A DNA stretch of 64,000 bases from Pollutiaquabacter aromativorans (lineage in GTDB: Bacteria > Bacteroidota > Bacteroidia > AKYH767-A > 2013-40CM-41-45), in the NCBI GenBank assembly GCA_049177215.1, contig CP185379.1, positions 1,116,001 to 1,180,000 on the forward strand. The letters run 5' to 3'. This document shows, in pieces, positions 34,971 to 43,713 of this stretch. The translations under genes and the position numbers were made by a program. Under the pieces are notes generated by a model. The model saw only the letters and a program-made list of their open reading frames with translations. It searched no databases and had not been told where the DNA came from. The number at the start of each line of letters is the position of its first letter. Positions within the stretch are counted from its first letter, which is position 1.

Positions 34971-36008
34971 ATGTTTACTCGCGGGACCCTGCGCAATCTG
35001 CGGTATCTCTGGAGCCTTGCGCCCGGACTGGTAACCATTGCCGGAAATGCGTTGGGAGGTGCCTGGTCCTGGGCGAACCTGGTTTTCTCCCTGGGATTGC
35101 TGGCAGCCCTCGAGTGGTTCGTCGCCGAGGATCATCACAATGAGTCAGCATCCACCTCCTTTTTACCGGATCTGATCCTGATTTTGCATGCCGTTTTTCA
35201 GGTAGTGGCGTTGGGCGCGTTGTTCGATTCCATTGCCGGCGGCAGAATTGCCGGCATCCACCTGATCGGGGCCGCGCTATCTACAGGCGTTCATTCGGGA
35301 TCTTCTTCGATTGTCATCGCCCATGAATTGGTTCACCGAAAGCACCTGGCCTGGCAGGCCTTGGGGAAGTTCCTGCTTTTCACAGCAGGCAACATCTACT
35401 TCTTCGTTGAACACCTGCGGGTGCACCACAAATGGGTCGGAACACCCAGGGACCCTGCTACTGCCCGCTTTGGCGAGAACCTGTACGCATTCTTCTTGCG
35501 ATCGCTCAGCGGTCAGCTCTCCGGAGCTATTCGATTGGAAAACCAGCGTCTTAGGCATGAAGGTAAATCAACGGTTCATCCTGATCATTATGTCTGGAGA
35601 AACTTCACGGGCTTGTTGCTTGTTTCCATCGTGTGCTGGTATTTCCTGGGTTGGCCCGGTCTGGGTGCCTGGGCCTTGCAGATACTAACCGCGAATTTCC
35701 TGCTCGAATACACCAACTACATTGAACACTATGGCCTTTCCCGCCGGGAAGACGAGCGGGTCCGGGAAACGCACAGTTGGCAGACGGACAAAGTGGTCAG
35801 CCGATTTGTCCTGATCGACCTGAGCCGTCACAGTGATCATCATTTCCATGCATCGAAACCTTATCATACCCTTCAGACGTACGAAAAAAGTCCTGTACTT
35901 CCCGGTGGGTATGCATCTGCAGTCCTGATGGCGCTTATTCCTCCCATTTGGTTCAAGATTGTCAACCCACGACTGGAGCAGTATCTTCAGCAAATTCACG
36001 CTACCTGA
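34971..36008 (+). CDS. AlkB-type alkane/fatty-acyl monooxygenase
   Basis: A 345-residue integral-membrane di-iron hydroxylase. All histidine boxes are present: HELVHRK (118-124), EHLRVHH (147-153) and RHSDHH (286-291), plus NYIEHYGL (249-256), which marks the alkane 1-monooxygenase branch rather than desaturases. Hydroxylation of a terminal methyl group on an alkane or lipid chain is expected. No rubredoxin gene is in the window, so the electron donor is encoded elsewhere. It is followed after 3 nt by a lipoprotein and then a subtilase, an unusual pairing that may only reflect shared transcription. Confidence 0.87.
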   Translation: MFTRGTLRNLRYLWSLAPGLVTIAGNALGGAWSWANLVFSLGLLAALEWFVAEDHHNESASTSFLPDLILILHAVFQVVALGALFDSIAGGRIAGIHLIGAALSTGVHSGSSSIVIAHELVHRKHLAWQALGKFLLFTAGNIYFFVEHLRVHHKWVGTPRDPATARFGENLYAFFLRSLSGQLSGAIRLENQRLRHEGKSTVHPDHYVWRNFTGLLLVSIVCWYFLGWPGLGAWALQILTANFLLEYTNYIEHYGLSRREDERVRETHSWQTDKVVSRFVLIDLSRHSDHHFHASKPYHTLQTYEKSPVLPGGYASAVLMALIPPIWFKIVNPRLEQYLQQIHAT

Positions 36009-36011
36009 ACC

Positions 36012-36743
36012 ATGATCCATTTTGCTCCATTCAAACATTGCCGATGGATCCTGTTGCCGGGACTTTTCCTGATTGGTGCATGCACAGGTTGTAAGGACGA
36101 TACGGTTGCACCTTCCAGTTTGCCATCTTACCAGGCTTACTTCCCCATTGATAGCGGTACCTGGATCGAGTACGACGCTGATTCGGTTGTTCATCTTCCG
36201 GTTGATGATGCAGGCGAGGTCGACACGGCCGTTGAATTTTATCATTTCCAGTTGCGGGAAGTCATCGATTCCGTTTTCATTGATGGAGAAGGGGATACGG
36301 CCATTCGCATCAACCGGTATCGGCGTGAAAACGATACGCTTCCCTGGGAATATTTCAACCTGTGGACCGCCAAGCGGACGAGTGAGAACGTGGAACGGAC
36401 GGAAGACAACGTTCGGTTTGTCAAGCTGGCTTTCCCCATCGATGCCCGGAAGAGTTGGAACGGAAACGCCTACAACTTCTTTCTGGAAGAAGTCTATATC
36501 TACCGTGATTTGTTTCAGGCGAAATCGGTCGGGCCGTACGCCTTTGATCAAACGATCACGGTTTTACAAAACGAATTTTCCTCGAACATCAACCGGATCT
36601 ACAAGGAAGAGATCTATGCACGGGATGTCGGGATGATCCAGAAACAATCGGATAGTGTCAGCGTTCTCATACAGAGTTCCGGTCTGCCGCTGATCCTGAA
36701 TGGGACCGAATACACTTTAACCGTCCGAGATTATGGGCATTGA
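36012..36743 (+). CDS. Lipoprotein of unknown function
   Basis: 243 residues. The N-terminus WILLPGLFLIGACTGC has a lipobox LIGAC, so it is probably lipidated. The mature protein is beta-rich and begins YQAYFPIDSGTWIEYDADSV; this opening YFP(I/L)xxGxxWxY is common among Bacteroidota lipoproteins of unknown function. No catalytic motif is seen. It starts 3 nt after the monooxygenase and overlaps the subtilase by 11 nt, so all three share a transcript. Confidence 0.75.
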   Translation: MIHFAPFKHCRWILLPGLFLIGACTGCKDDTVAPSSLPSYQAYFPIDSGTWIEYDADSVVHLPVDDAGEVDTAVEFYHFQLREVIDSVFIDGEGDTAIRINRYRRENDTLPWEYFNLWTAKRTSENVERTEDNVRFVKLAFPIDARKSWNGNAYNFFLEEVYIYRDLFQAKSVGPYAFDQTITVLQNEFSSNINRIYKEEIYARDVGMIQKQSDSVSVLIQSSGLPLILNGTEYTLTVRDYGH

Positions 36744-38418
36744 ACGAATCCGATTCCTGGCAACCTGCCTGTTCCTGATGAGCATGCAGACGGTGACTGC
36801 GCAAACCGGCCAGGCAAAATACGTAGTGCGTTTTACGGATAAGAATGGAAGTACTTTTTCTGTCGGCGCGCCGCAGGATTTTCTTTCCCAGCGCGCCATC
36901 GACCGGCGATCGCGCCAGAATATCCCGGTGACCCAGGCGGACTTGCCTGTCAACGAATGGTACATCGATAGCGTTGCAACGAAAGGTGCCCGGATCATCA
37001 ACCGGCTCAAGTGGCAGAATGCCGTAGTGGTGGAGTGCGACTCCCTTACCCGGATCTCCATTGATGCTTTGCCCTTTGTTCTCAGTAGCGACCGTGTGAA
37101 GCGGGTTGCCGGCTCTCCGGGCGATGGTTCCCGGAAAAAGAGCCTTCGGCTTCATTCCGGACCTGTGTTGAAGGAGTTGCCTTTCCTGCGTACCGCATCG
37201 TATGATTATGGCCCCTCCTTCAATCAATTGCATCTGATGAATGCCGAGTATCTCCACGATCAGGGATACAAAGGGGAAGGTATCGTCATCGCCGTGCTGG
37301 ACGCAGGCTTCTATCAGGCCGATCATGTACCATCCCTCGACAGCCTCTTCATCGATAATCGCTTGTTATCTACCTGGGACTTCGTCGACGATCAGGCATC
37401 CGTTTTTGAAGACGACTCCCACGGATTATCCGTATTATCTACGATTGCCGGCATTTTACCGGGCCAGTTAATCGGAACCGCCCCGCACGCCGCCTTCCAT
37501 CTGTTGCGTAGCGAAGATGCACCGACGGAGAATATCATCGAAGAATACAATTGGGCTGCCGCTGCCGAATATGCCGATAGCGCGGGCGCGGATATCATCA
37601 CATCCTCCCTGGGGTATTCTACCTTCGACGATACTTCCGCCAGCCATACCTACGCGGACATGAATGGAAATACCTGTCCGTCTTCGCTTGCAGCCGACTT
37701 TGCCGCGAGCCGTGGACTCCTGGTTCTGGCGAGCGCCGGCAATCAGGGAAATTCCGGCTGGCACTACATCAGTGCTCCGTCAGATGGTGACAGTGTGCTG
37801 GCAGTAGGCGCGGTGGATTCCTCCGGATTCAAAGCTTCCTTCAGTAGTTTCGGCCCGTCTTCCGATGGCGATGTTAAACCGAATGTCGCGGCGAAGGGTC
37901 TTGGAACTATCGTTTCCTATGGCGATGGCAGTAACGGACCGGGCAACGGCACTTCCTTCGCATGTCCGGTACTTGCCGGAGCGGCGGCTTGTCTGTGGCA
38001 AGCCCATCCCAACAAATCGAACATGGAGGTTTTTCACGCCATTGAGCAAAGTGCCAGCTATTACAATACTCCCGGCGACTCCCTCGGTTTTGGCATTCCG
38101 AACTTTATCCTGGCTGACCTGCTGCTGGGCGGTATCATCGACGGTCTTCCTTATGAAGAAGCGCTGATGAGCGTTTATCCGAATCCGTTCAATGATCGCC
38201 TGGAACTGCAGTATTTCTCCCGGAAGGCACAAACCATTCGGCTCTCGCTGACCGATGGCTTGGGACGGGTCGTATGGAACAAGGATGTGGCGGTAAGCGG
38301 GAACAGCATCAGTACCCTAAGCCTTCCAGACCTCGGAAATCTCCAGACGGGTTTCTACCTCATCCGGGTAGCTTCAGGAGAAAAGGAATTCGTCCGGAAG
38401 GTCGTACGTTCCCGCTGA
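36733..38418 (+). CDS. Secreted subtilisin-like protease with T9SS tail
   Basis: 561 residues. Order: signal peptide (LATCLFLMSMQTVTAQ), an I9-like propeptide region (about 25-150), the S8 catalytic domain (about 160-465) and a Por-type sorting domain from MSVYPNPFNDRLELQYF. The triad is visible: Asp190 in IVIAVLDAGF, His230 in DDSHGLSVLST and Ser408 in GNGTSFACPV, with oxyanion Asn337 in SAGNQGN. It should therefore be active outside the cell. It is the third gene of the AlkB operon. Confidence 0.9.
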   Translation: MGIERIRFLATCLFLMSMQTVTAQTGQAKYVVRFTDKNGSTFSVGAPQDFLSQRAIDRRSRQNIPVTQADLPVNEWYIDSVATKGARIINRLKWQNAVVVECDSLTRISIDALPFVLSSDRVKRVAGSPGDGSRKKSLRLHSGPVLKELPFLRTASYDYGPSFNQLHLMNAEYLHDQGYKGEGIVIAVLDAGFYQADHVPSLDSLFIDNRLLSTWDFVDDQASVFEDDSHGLSVLSTIAGILPGQLIGTAPHAAFHLLRSEDAPTENIIEEYNWAAAAEYADSAGADIITSSLGYSTFDDTSASHTYADMNGNTCPSSLAADFAASRGLLVLASAGNQGNSGWHYISAPSDGDSVLAVGAVDSSGFKASFSSFGPSSDGDVKPNVAAKGLGTIVSYGDGSNGPGNGTSFACPVLAGAAACLWQAHPNKSNMEVFHAIEQSASYYNTPGDSLGFGIPNFILADLLLGGIIDGLPYEEALMSVYPNPFNDRLELQYFSRKAQTIRLSLTDGLGRVVWNKDVAVSGNSISTLSLPDLGNLQTGFYLIRVASGEKEFVRKVVRSR

Positions 38419-38419
38419 T

Positions 38420-38686
38420 TCAACCCTTGATTTCGTCCCACACTTTCTCAATGGCATCCGATAGCCGGCGGTCCTTTTCCGTGACCATATGTCCGGCATC
38501 GTGCGTTGTCAGACTGATGTGAACCTTGTTCCAGCTATTGCTCCATACCGGGTGGTGATTCATGGCTTCACAAATGAAAGCGACCCTTGTCATGAACGAA
38601 AAGGCGTGCGCAAAGTCCTTGAACTCGTAACTGCGCGTTAGTCGGTTGTCCTCTTCTTTCCAAGCCATTGTTTGTGTGGTTGCCAT
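38420..38686 (-). CDS. Pterin-4a-carbinolamine dehydratase
   Basis: An 88-residue small enzyme that dehydrates 4a-hydroxytetrahydropterin after aromatic amino-acid hydroxylation. The active-site motif CEAMNHHPVWSN and LTTHDAGHMVTEKD fit the family; the usual DAGGLT is DAGHMVT here, one residue longer. ATG 38686 is used because an exact -7 box lies 12 nt upstream. No phenylalanine hydroxylase gene is nearby. It converges with the subtilase. Confidence 0.9.
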   Translation of the reverse strand: MATTQTMAWKEEDNRLTRSYEFKDFAHAFSFMTRVAFICEAMNHHPVWSNSWNKVHISLTTHDAGHMVTEKDRRLSDAIEKVWDEIKG

Positions 38687-38698
38687 GATGTGGTCCGA

Positions 38699-38706
38699 CA
38701 AATGTA
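38699..38706 (-). promoter_or_regulatory. -7 promoter box of the pterin dehydratase gene
   Basis: TACATTTG on the minus strand, exact TAnnTTTG, ends 12 nt before the ATG. Confidence 0.6.
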
Positions 38707-38770
38707 ACCAAACGACAATCCGGCGCAAGTAAGTGGCATCCACCACAAAGCGTAAACCAGCGAATAATTA

Positions 38771-38813
38771 AATTAGCATTAAATAGCTGATTATAAGCTA
38801 TTTAATGCTAATT
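38771..38813. repeat. AT-rich 18-bp perfect inverted repeat
   Basis: Arms AATTAGCATTAAATAGCT and AGCTATTTAATGCTAATT are exact complements around a 7-nt loop. It lies between the trxB stop and the promoter of the pterin dehydratase gene. It could end trxB transcription, but it is far more AT-rich than its surroundings and has no clear T-run. Confidence 0.8.
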
Positions 38814-38833
38814 GGCGAAGTGGTTGATTCGGG

Positions 38834-39778
38834 TCAGTGGACGCCCTTTGACGCGAGATAGCGTTCGGCATCCAAGGCGGCCATACATCCGCTTCCGGCT
38901 GCGGTGACGGCTTGCCGATAGACCTTATCAGCAACATCACCCGCTGCAAAAACACCTTCCCGGGAAGTTTTCGAAGTGCCGGGAATATTCTTGATGTAGC
39001 CGGTTTCGTCCATATCAATCCAACCTTTGAAAATGTCGGAATTGGGATGGTGCCCAATGGCAACGAAAAAACCCGTGACATCGATTCTGCGTTCCTGGCC
39101 CGTCTTGTGGTCGATCAGGATCGCACCTTCCACACCCTTCTCACCGACGATCTCCTTGGTCTCGTGATTCCAGAGTACTTCAATGTTAGGGGTGTTGAGG
39201 ACACGGTGTTGCATGGCCTTGCTGGCCCGCATAGCATCCCGGCGGACGATCATGTAGACCTTCTTACAAAGTTTGGCGAGGTAGGTAGCCTCTTCCGCGG
39301 CAGTATCACCGGCACCGACAATGGCGACCGTTTGACCTTTGAAGAAGAATCCGTCACAAACCGCGCAAGCGGATACGCCGTAACCGTTCAGGCGTTGTTC
39401 CGAGGGCAGGCCGAGCCATTTGGCAGAAGCGCCGGTAGCGATGATAACCGAGTCGGCATGGATGGTCTTCGTTTCGTCGATGACCACCTTGTGAACGGGC
39501 CCGGTGAAATCGACGGACGTTGCATAGCCGAAACGGATATCCGTGCCAAAGCGCTCAGCCTGGGCCTTGAAATCCTCCATCATTTGCGGACCGTGTGTTC
39601 CCTTCGGGTATCCCGGATAATTCTCGACTTCCGTCGTGATGGTCAATTGTCCGCCTGGCTGAAGTCCCTGGTACATTACAGGCTTCAGATCGGCACGGGC
39701 GGCATATATGGCGGCAGTATATCCGGCTGGACCTGATCCGATGATCAGGCACTGTACATGTTCGATGGTCTCACTCAT
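38834..39778 (-). CDS. trxB: Thioredoxin reductase
   Basis: A 314-residue cytoplasmic FAD/NADPH enzyme that reduces thioredoxin. The FAD site GSGPAGYTAAIYAARA is at 15-30, PGGQLTITTEVENYPG at 41-56, the redox pair CAVC at 138-141, and the NADPH site VGAGDTAAEEA follows at about 155. The C-terminal FAD motif VFAAGDVADKVYRQAVTAAG is intact. Length is normal. Transcription starts from an exact -7 box 19 nt upstream; the gene seems to stand alone. Confidence 0.97.
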   Translation of the reverse strand: MSETIEHVQCLIIGSGPAGYTAAIYAARADLKPVMYQGLQPGGQLTITTEVENYPGYPKGTHGPQMMEDFKAQAERFGTDIRFGYATSVDFTGPVHKVVIDETKTIHADSVIIATGASAKWLGLPSEQRLNGYGVSACAVCDGFFFKGQTVAIVGAGDTAAEEATYLAKLCKKVYMIVRRDAMRASKAMQHRVLNTPNIEVLWNHETKEIVGEKGVEGAILIDHKTGQERRIDVTGFFVAIGHHPNSDIFKGWIDMDETGYIKNIPGTSKTSREGVFAAGDVADKVYRQAVTAAGSGCMAALDAERYLASKGVH

Positions 39779-39797
39779 GGCCTAATGAAATAGGCCG

Positions 39798-39805
39798 CAA
39801 AGGTA
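39798..39805 (-). promoter_or_regulatory. -7 promoter box of trxB
   Basis: TACCTTTG on the minus strand, exact TAnnTTTG, ends 19 nt before the trxB ATG. Confidence 0.65.
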
Positions 39806-39826
39806 CGGACAAAGAACGAACCCGCC

Positions 39827-40708
39827 TTACTGAGCAATGACGGTGTCAAAGGAAGCGGCATAACCGCCCCAAATGCCCAATCCGCCGCTGATGTTGGACG
39901 TGATCGGCGCCGGGGATCCGAACGGGTTCCCGTTGTTCTGGATCTGCGTCTCAGCCGTACGCCAAAATTCAAAATGATCCCGGTCAATGGCAGTGAATTT
40001 CACGACGATCGTATCGCCGCGCTTGAAAAAGAACCGCTCTTCATTTTCGTCGTCTTCCTTTTCGGAGTTGGTGGCAATTCCCCGCGGGAAACTGAAATTG
40101 AAGCTCCTGCCGTTGATGAACTTGTCCTCGAAGACAGAGCCGAGCGGTGCGATGAATATGGAATCCTTTTGCCTTCCGATGTCATCTCCGAACGTATAGC
40201 GGTTGATGCGCTGGGCGAACCAACGGTAGCAGTTGCCCAGGGTGTCAGGCTCCGTCATGCGGGCCCAGACAAAACCAAGCGAGTCCCGTTCGCCATCGAC
40301 CTTCCACCAGGTGCTGTCGAGTGTCACCACTTCGGGGATCTTGGTCGACGCTGTCAGGACTTTCCCTTCGGCTTCGACCCGGAGCGTATACGTTTTTCCG
40401 GCTTCACCGATCAGGCTGGATACATAGACGCCGAATCCCGGCAACTGATCCAGCGTGTCGATCGTCGTGCCATCGGATACGATCACCCGGGCGCCCTGGA
40501 CGGTGTTCTGGATCACATTTGTGACGTTGATGCTGCCAAAGAAGGGGAGAGTCCTGGACAGCGCGAGTAGGGCGGGCTGCCCATTTTCGATATAGCCTTC
40601 CACCACGAACAATTCTTCAGCTTCGGGGATGTCGACAGTAACGTTCTTCTCACAAGCCGAGAGCGACAGGAGCAGGAGGGAGACAAGGAGTAGTCGGGTC
40701 GTTCTCAT
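39827..40708 (-). CDS. DUF4249 lipoprotein
   Basis: 293 residues. The signal LLLVSLLLLSLSAC ends in a lipobox cysteine, then EKNVTVDIPEAEELFVVEGYI (split at EAEELFVVEGYI), the usual DUF4249 opening. The family is found next to TonB receptors across Bacteroidota, and here it starts 4 nt after the receptor stop. It is probably a surface or periplasmic partner of that receptor, in the way SusD partners SusC, though not homologous. ATG 40708 is chosen for the clean lipoprotein signal. Confidence 0.85.
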   Translation of the reverse strand: MRTTRLLLVSLLLLSLSACEKNVTVDIPEAEELFVVEGYIENGQPALLALSRTLPFFGSINVTNVIQNTVQGARVIVSDGTTIDTLDQLPGFGVYVSSLIGEAGKTYTLRVEAEGKVLTASTKIPEVVTLDSTWWKVDGERDSLGFVWARMTEPDTLGNCYRWFAQRINRYTFGDDIGRQKDSIFIAPLGSVFEDKFINGRSFNFSFPRGIATNSEKEDDENEERFFFKRGDTIVVKFTAIDRDHFEFWRTAETQIQNNGNPFGSPAPITSNISGGLGIWGGYAASFDTVIAQ

Positions 40709-40712
40709 CGGT

Positions 40713-43085
40713 TCAAAATTTGAAGTTCCAGGTGACACTTGGAATGATCGGGAAGAGCGAGATCTGTTTGGCCTGGATCTCGATGGTCCCGTTTTCCGAC
40801 TTGGTGTCGAAGTAAATGATGTACGGATTGTACCGGTTGTAAACATTGAACACCGAAAAGTTCCAGCTGGATTCGTATTTGCGGCCGGGTTTGTTCTTCA
40901 GCGTAGCCGAAAAGTCCAGTCGGTGATAAGCAGGCAAACGGTAGTTGTTGCGTTCACCGCCATAGTCCTGCACAATATTGCCGTCTGATAAGAGGTACAG
41001 GCGTTGTGGGAAGGTGTTCAGGTTTCCGGTGGAGTATTCCCAGGTCGCACCGAGGATCCATCGTGTTCCCATCTGTCGGGTCAGGACGATGTTGATGTCG
41101 TGCCGGCGATCGAACTTGGCAAAGAACTCTTTACCAAGGTTCAGGTCTTCGAATTTCCGTTTGGTCCAGGAGAGCGTATAGCCGATCCAGCCACTGAACT
41201 TTCCGGCTGATTTTTTAATGAACCATTCGGTCCCGTAACTCCATCCCCTTCCGAATACGAAGTTATTGTCGATGTTGTCGTTCACCGTTTCTTCCGGCAG
41301 GAATCCTTCGCGGTATTCGACCTGGTTTTTCATCTCCTTGTAATACGCCTCCACCGAGGTTTCCCAGGCATTGTCCTTGAAATTCCGGAAGTATCCGATC
41401 GCGTATTGTGTTCCGAATTGCGGGCGGACGATATCCGTCGAAGGAATCCAGACGTCCGTAGGCAGCGAGATCGAGGAGAGCGAAGCCAGGTGGATGTACT
41501 GGTAATTCTGCGTATAGGCCGCTTTGATCGAGGAGCGGTCGTTCAAGGCAAATCGTACCGAAAGCCGGGGCTCGAGCTTCAGATAGGTCTTGATGTTTTC
41601 TCCCGGCGAGTAGTGCAAGGTGTCGGTCACTACGTTCCGGACCGGATCTCGTACATACCGGTCGAACGGCCCGACTTGCTGGAAGCGGGAAAGTCGAAGT
41701 CCGCCGTTGACCTTCCAACGGTCGTCGATTTCATATTCGTCGTTGACGTATATCGCTGCATCGTGGGCATAATTGCGCAGCACTTTCCCCAGATCGAATT
41801 TGACATCTCCTGATTGCGCGGAAGCGTTGCTTGGTACGAAAACATGGAAGATATACTGAGCACCAAACTTGACCGTATGCAAGACGTTCGGTAGCCAGGT
41901 GAAATCGGTCTTTAGGTTGTAGTCGGTGATGCCACTGAATAACTTGAAGTTGAAGGCATCCTGTCCGCCTTCGAATTCGAACTTGTAATTCGTGTAAATG
42001 AGCGAGGTGTTCATGAACAGGCGGTCGGTGAACAAGTGATTCCAACGCGCTGTGGCCGTGGCATTACCCCAGGGAACTTTGATATAGAAATCCGATTCCT
42101 GGCTTTTGAAGTTGAAAACATCGCGACCGAAATAGCCGCTCAGAAACAAACGATCATTTTCACCAAGACGGTAGTTGACCTTTGCGTTGAGGTCGTAGAA
42201 GTAATACTTGTTGCCGGCAATGTCGGAGCTGCTGCTCACAAACGGTTTTCCCATGAACAAGTCGATGAACGTGCGGCGAGCCGACACGATGAACGACCCG
42301 GTATCTTTCCGGATCGGCCCCTGAACCGTCAGGCGGCTGGATACGAAACCGATACCACCCTCGGCTCCGAATTTCTGGTTGTTCCCTTCCTTCATTTGAA
42401 TGTCGAGCACCGATGCCAGTCGACCACCGTAGTTGGCGGGCATGCCTCCCTTGGTAAGGGTGACATTCTGCACCGCGTCAGCATTGAATACACTGAAGAA
42501 ACCAAACAGGTGAGAAGCGTTGTAAACGACCGCTTCATCCAGGAGAATGAGGTTCTGATCAGGGCCACCTCCGCGTACGTAGAAACCGGAGTTTCCTTCT
42601 CCGGCGGATGAAACGCCGGGTAGTAGTTGGATCGTCTTCAGGACATCGACTTCGCCCATGAATGCGGGAAGGGTCTTGATTTTTTCGATCTCGATCTTCT
42701 CCTTACCCATGTCGGTTGACTGGACATTCCGGTCAGCTTTTTCGCCGCTGATCGTGACTTCCTTGGTCTCGATCGCCCCCGATTGCAGGGAGATGTTGAT
42801 GCGTAGGTCCTTATTCAGGTCAACGGACCGCTCCTCACTCTTGAAACCCAGGTAGGAGATGACCAGCGTGTATTGCCCGGCAGGAAGCGTGATGGAATAA
42901 AAACCATACTGGTTGGTCGTTACACCTTTCAGGTTCTCTTTGATGTAGACATTCGCTCCGAGGAGTGATTCGCCGGTAGCTGCTTCCCGAATGAAGCCGC
43001 TGACGGTATGATTTCCCGGAGTTTGAGCCTGAACCATCGGTTCGATGGAGAACAGGAAGATGAAGCAAAACAGAATAAAACGCAT
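40713..43085 (-). CDS. TonB-dependent receptor (DUF4249-linked type)
   Basis: 790 residues. Order: signal peptide (FILFCFIFLFSIEPMVQAQ), CarboxypepD_reg-like domain (VSGFIREAATGESLLGANVY, about 27-105), plug (TLPAFMGEVDVLKTIQLLPG and FYVRGGGPDQNLILLDEA) and a barrel that ends with VTWNFKF, aromatic at the terminus as needed for outer-membrane insertion. The partner DUF4249 lipoprotein is encoded 4 nt downstream. A TACCTTCG at 43117-43124, one base off the -7 box, lies upstream. The substrate is unknown. Confidence 0.9.
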   Translation of the reverse strand: MRFILFCFIFLFSIEPMVQAQTPGNHTVSGFIREAATGESLLGANVYIKENLKGVTTNQYGFYSITLPAGQYTLVISYLGFKSEERSVDLNKDLRINISLQSGAIETKEVTISGEKADRNVQSTDMGKEKIEIEKIKTLPAFMGEVDVLKTIQLLPGVSSAGEGNSGFYVRGGGPDQNLILLDEAVVYNASHLFGFFSVFNADAVQNVTLTKGGMPANYGGRLASVLDIQMKEGNNQKFGAEGGIGFVSSRLTVQGPIRKDTGSFIVSARRTFIDLFMGKPFVSSSSDIAGNKYYFYDLNAKVNYRLGENDRLFLSGYFGRDVFNFKSQESDFYIKVPWGNATATARWNHLFTDRLFMNTSLIYTNYKFEFEGGQDAFNFKLFSGITDYNLKTDFTWLPNVLHTVKFGAQYIFHVFVPSNASAQSGDVKFDLGKVLRNYAHDAAIYVNDEYEIDDRWKVNGGLRLSRFQQVGPFDRYVRDPVRNVVTDTLHYSPGENIKTYLKLEPRLSVRFALNDRSSIKAAYTQNYQYIHLASLSSISLPTDVWIPSTDIVRPQFGTQYAIGYFRNFKDNAWETSVEAYYKEMKNQVEYREGFLPEETVNDNIDNNFVFGRGWSYGTEWFIKKSAGKFSGWIGYTLSWTKRKFEDLNLGKEFFAKFDRRHDINIVLTRQMGTRWILGATWEYSTGNLNTFPQRLYLLSDGNIVQDYGGERNNYRLPAYHRLDFSATLKNKPGRKYESSWNFSVFNVYNRYNPYIIYFDTKSENGTIEIQAKQISLFPIIPSVTWNFKF

Positions 43086-43209
43086 AAAGTAGATAAGGAA
43101 GGCCGGATTGGCGCCGCGAAGGTAGAAACAGACCATTGGATAATTGGTTACCGGTTTCTTAAAAATCAGTGATTCTTCGTGTCAACTTGAATGCCCCCGA
43201 TTTGCGATG

Positions 43210-43217
43210 TATCTTTG
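43210..43217 (+). promoter_or_regulatory. -7 promoter box of rnpB
   Basis: TATCTTTG, exact TAnnTTTG, ends 13 nt before the first paired base of helix P1. Confidence 0.7.
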
Positions 43218-43230
43218 CAACACGTTCTTA

Positions 43231-43617
43231 TCATCGCCGGTGACCTTGTCGCTCCGTTCAGTCGGGGAGGAAAGTCCGGGCAATATCGGGCAGCCTGCTT
43301 CCTAACGGGAAGGGATCCTGAAAGGGATCATAGAAAGTGCCACAGAAACTAAACCGCCAGGAGCGCAAGTTCCGGGTAAGGGTGAAAACGTGAGGTAAGA
43401 GCTCACGGCAGCTACCGGCGACGGTACTGCGGGTAAACCTCAGGCATTGAAAGACCAAATAAGCCGTGGAAGGAACTCGTTTCCGGGAGGGTGGCCCATC
43501 CGATGCTTTTGCGCCACGGCGGGTAGGTCGATCGAGCGGGCATGTGAATGCACGCCCAGATAAATGACAAGGGTCCCGCTTGCGGGAAACAGAACCCGGC
43601 TTACGATCCGGCGATGA
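43231..43617 (+). ncRNA. rnpB: RNase P RNA
   Basis: The catalytic RNA that matures tRNA 5' ends. P1 is a perfect 10-bp pairing of TCATCGCCGG (43231-43240) with CCGGCGATGA (43608-43617). The universal 5' core GAGGAAAGTCCGGGC lies at 43267-43281 and its 3' partner ACAGAACCCGGCTTA at 43589-43603. Between them are GCCACAGAAAC and GGGTAAACCTC, both standard core segments. Length of about 387 nt fits bacterial type A. It has its own promoter and terminator. A long open frame on the opposite strand is not a gene. Confidence 0.95.
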
Positions 43618-43624
43618 CCACATG

Positions 43625-43664
43625 AGCAGCTGCCCCACAACGGGGTGGCTGCTTTCCTTTTGTA
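43625..43664 (+). terminator. rnpB intrinsic terminator
   Basis: A 12-bp stem from AGCAGCTGCCCC pairing with GGGGTGGCTGCT (two G-T wobbles), loop ACAAC, then TTTCCTTTTG. Confidence 0.88.
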
Positions 43665-43699
43665 TGGGCAGCAAAAAAGCGATGTCGGCCCTTAAATCG

Positions 43700-43707
43700 T
43701 ATCTTTG
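43700..43707 (+). promoter_or_regulatory. -7 promoter box of the VWA-protein gene
   Basis: TATCTTTG, exact TAnnTTTG, ends 6 nt before ATG 43714. Its internal TTG is in frame but is not the start. Confidence 0.65.
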
Positions 43708-43713
43708 AACCCT

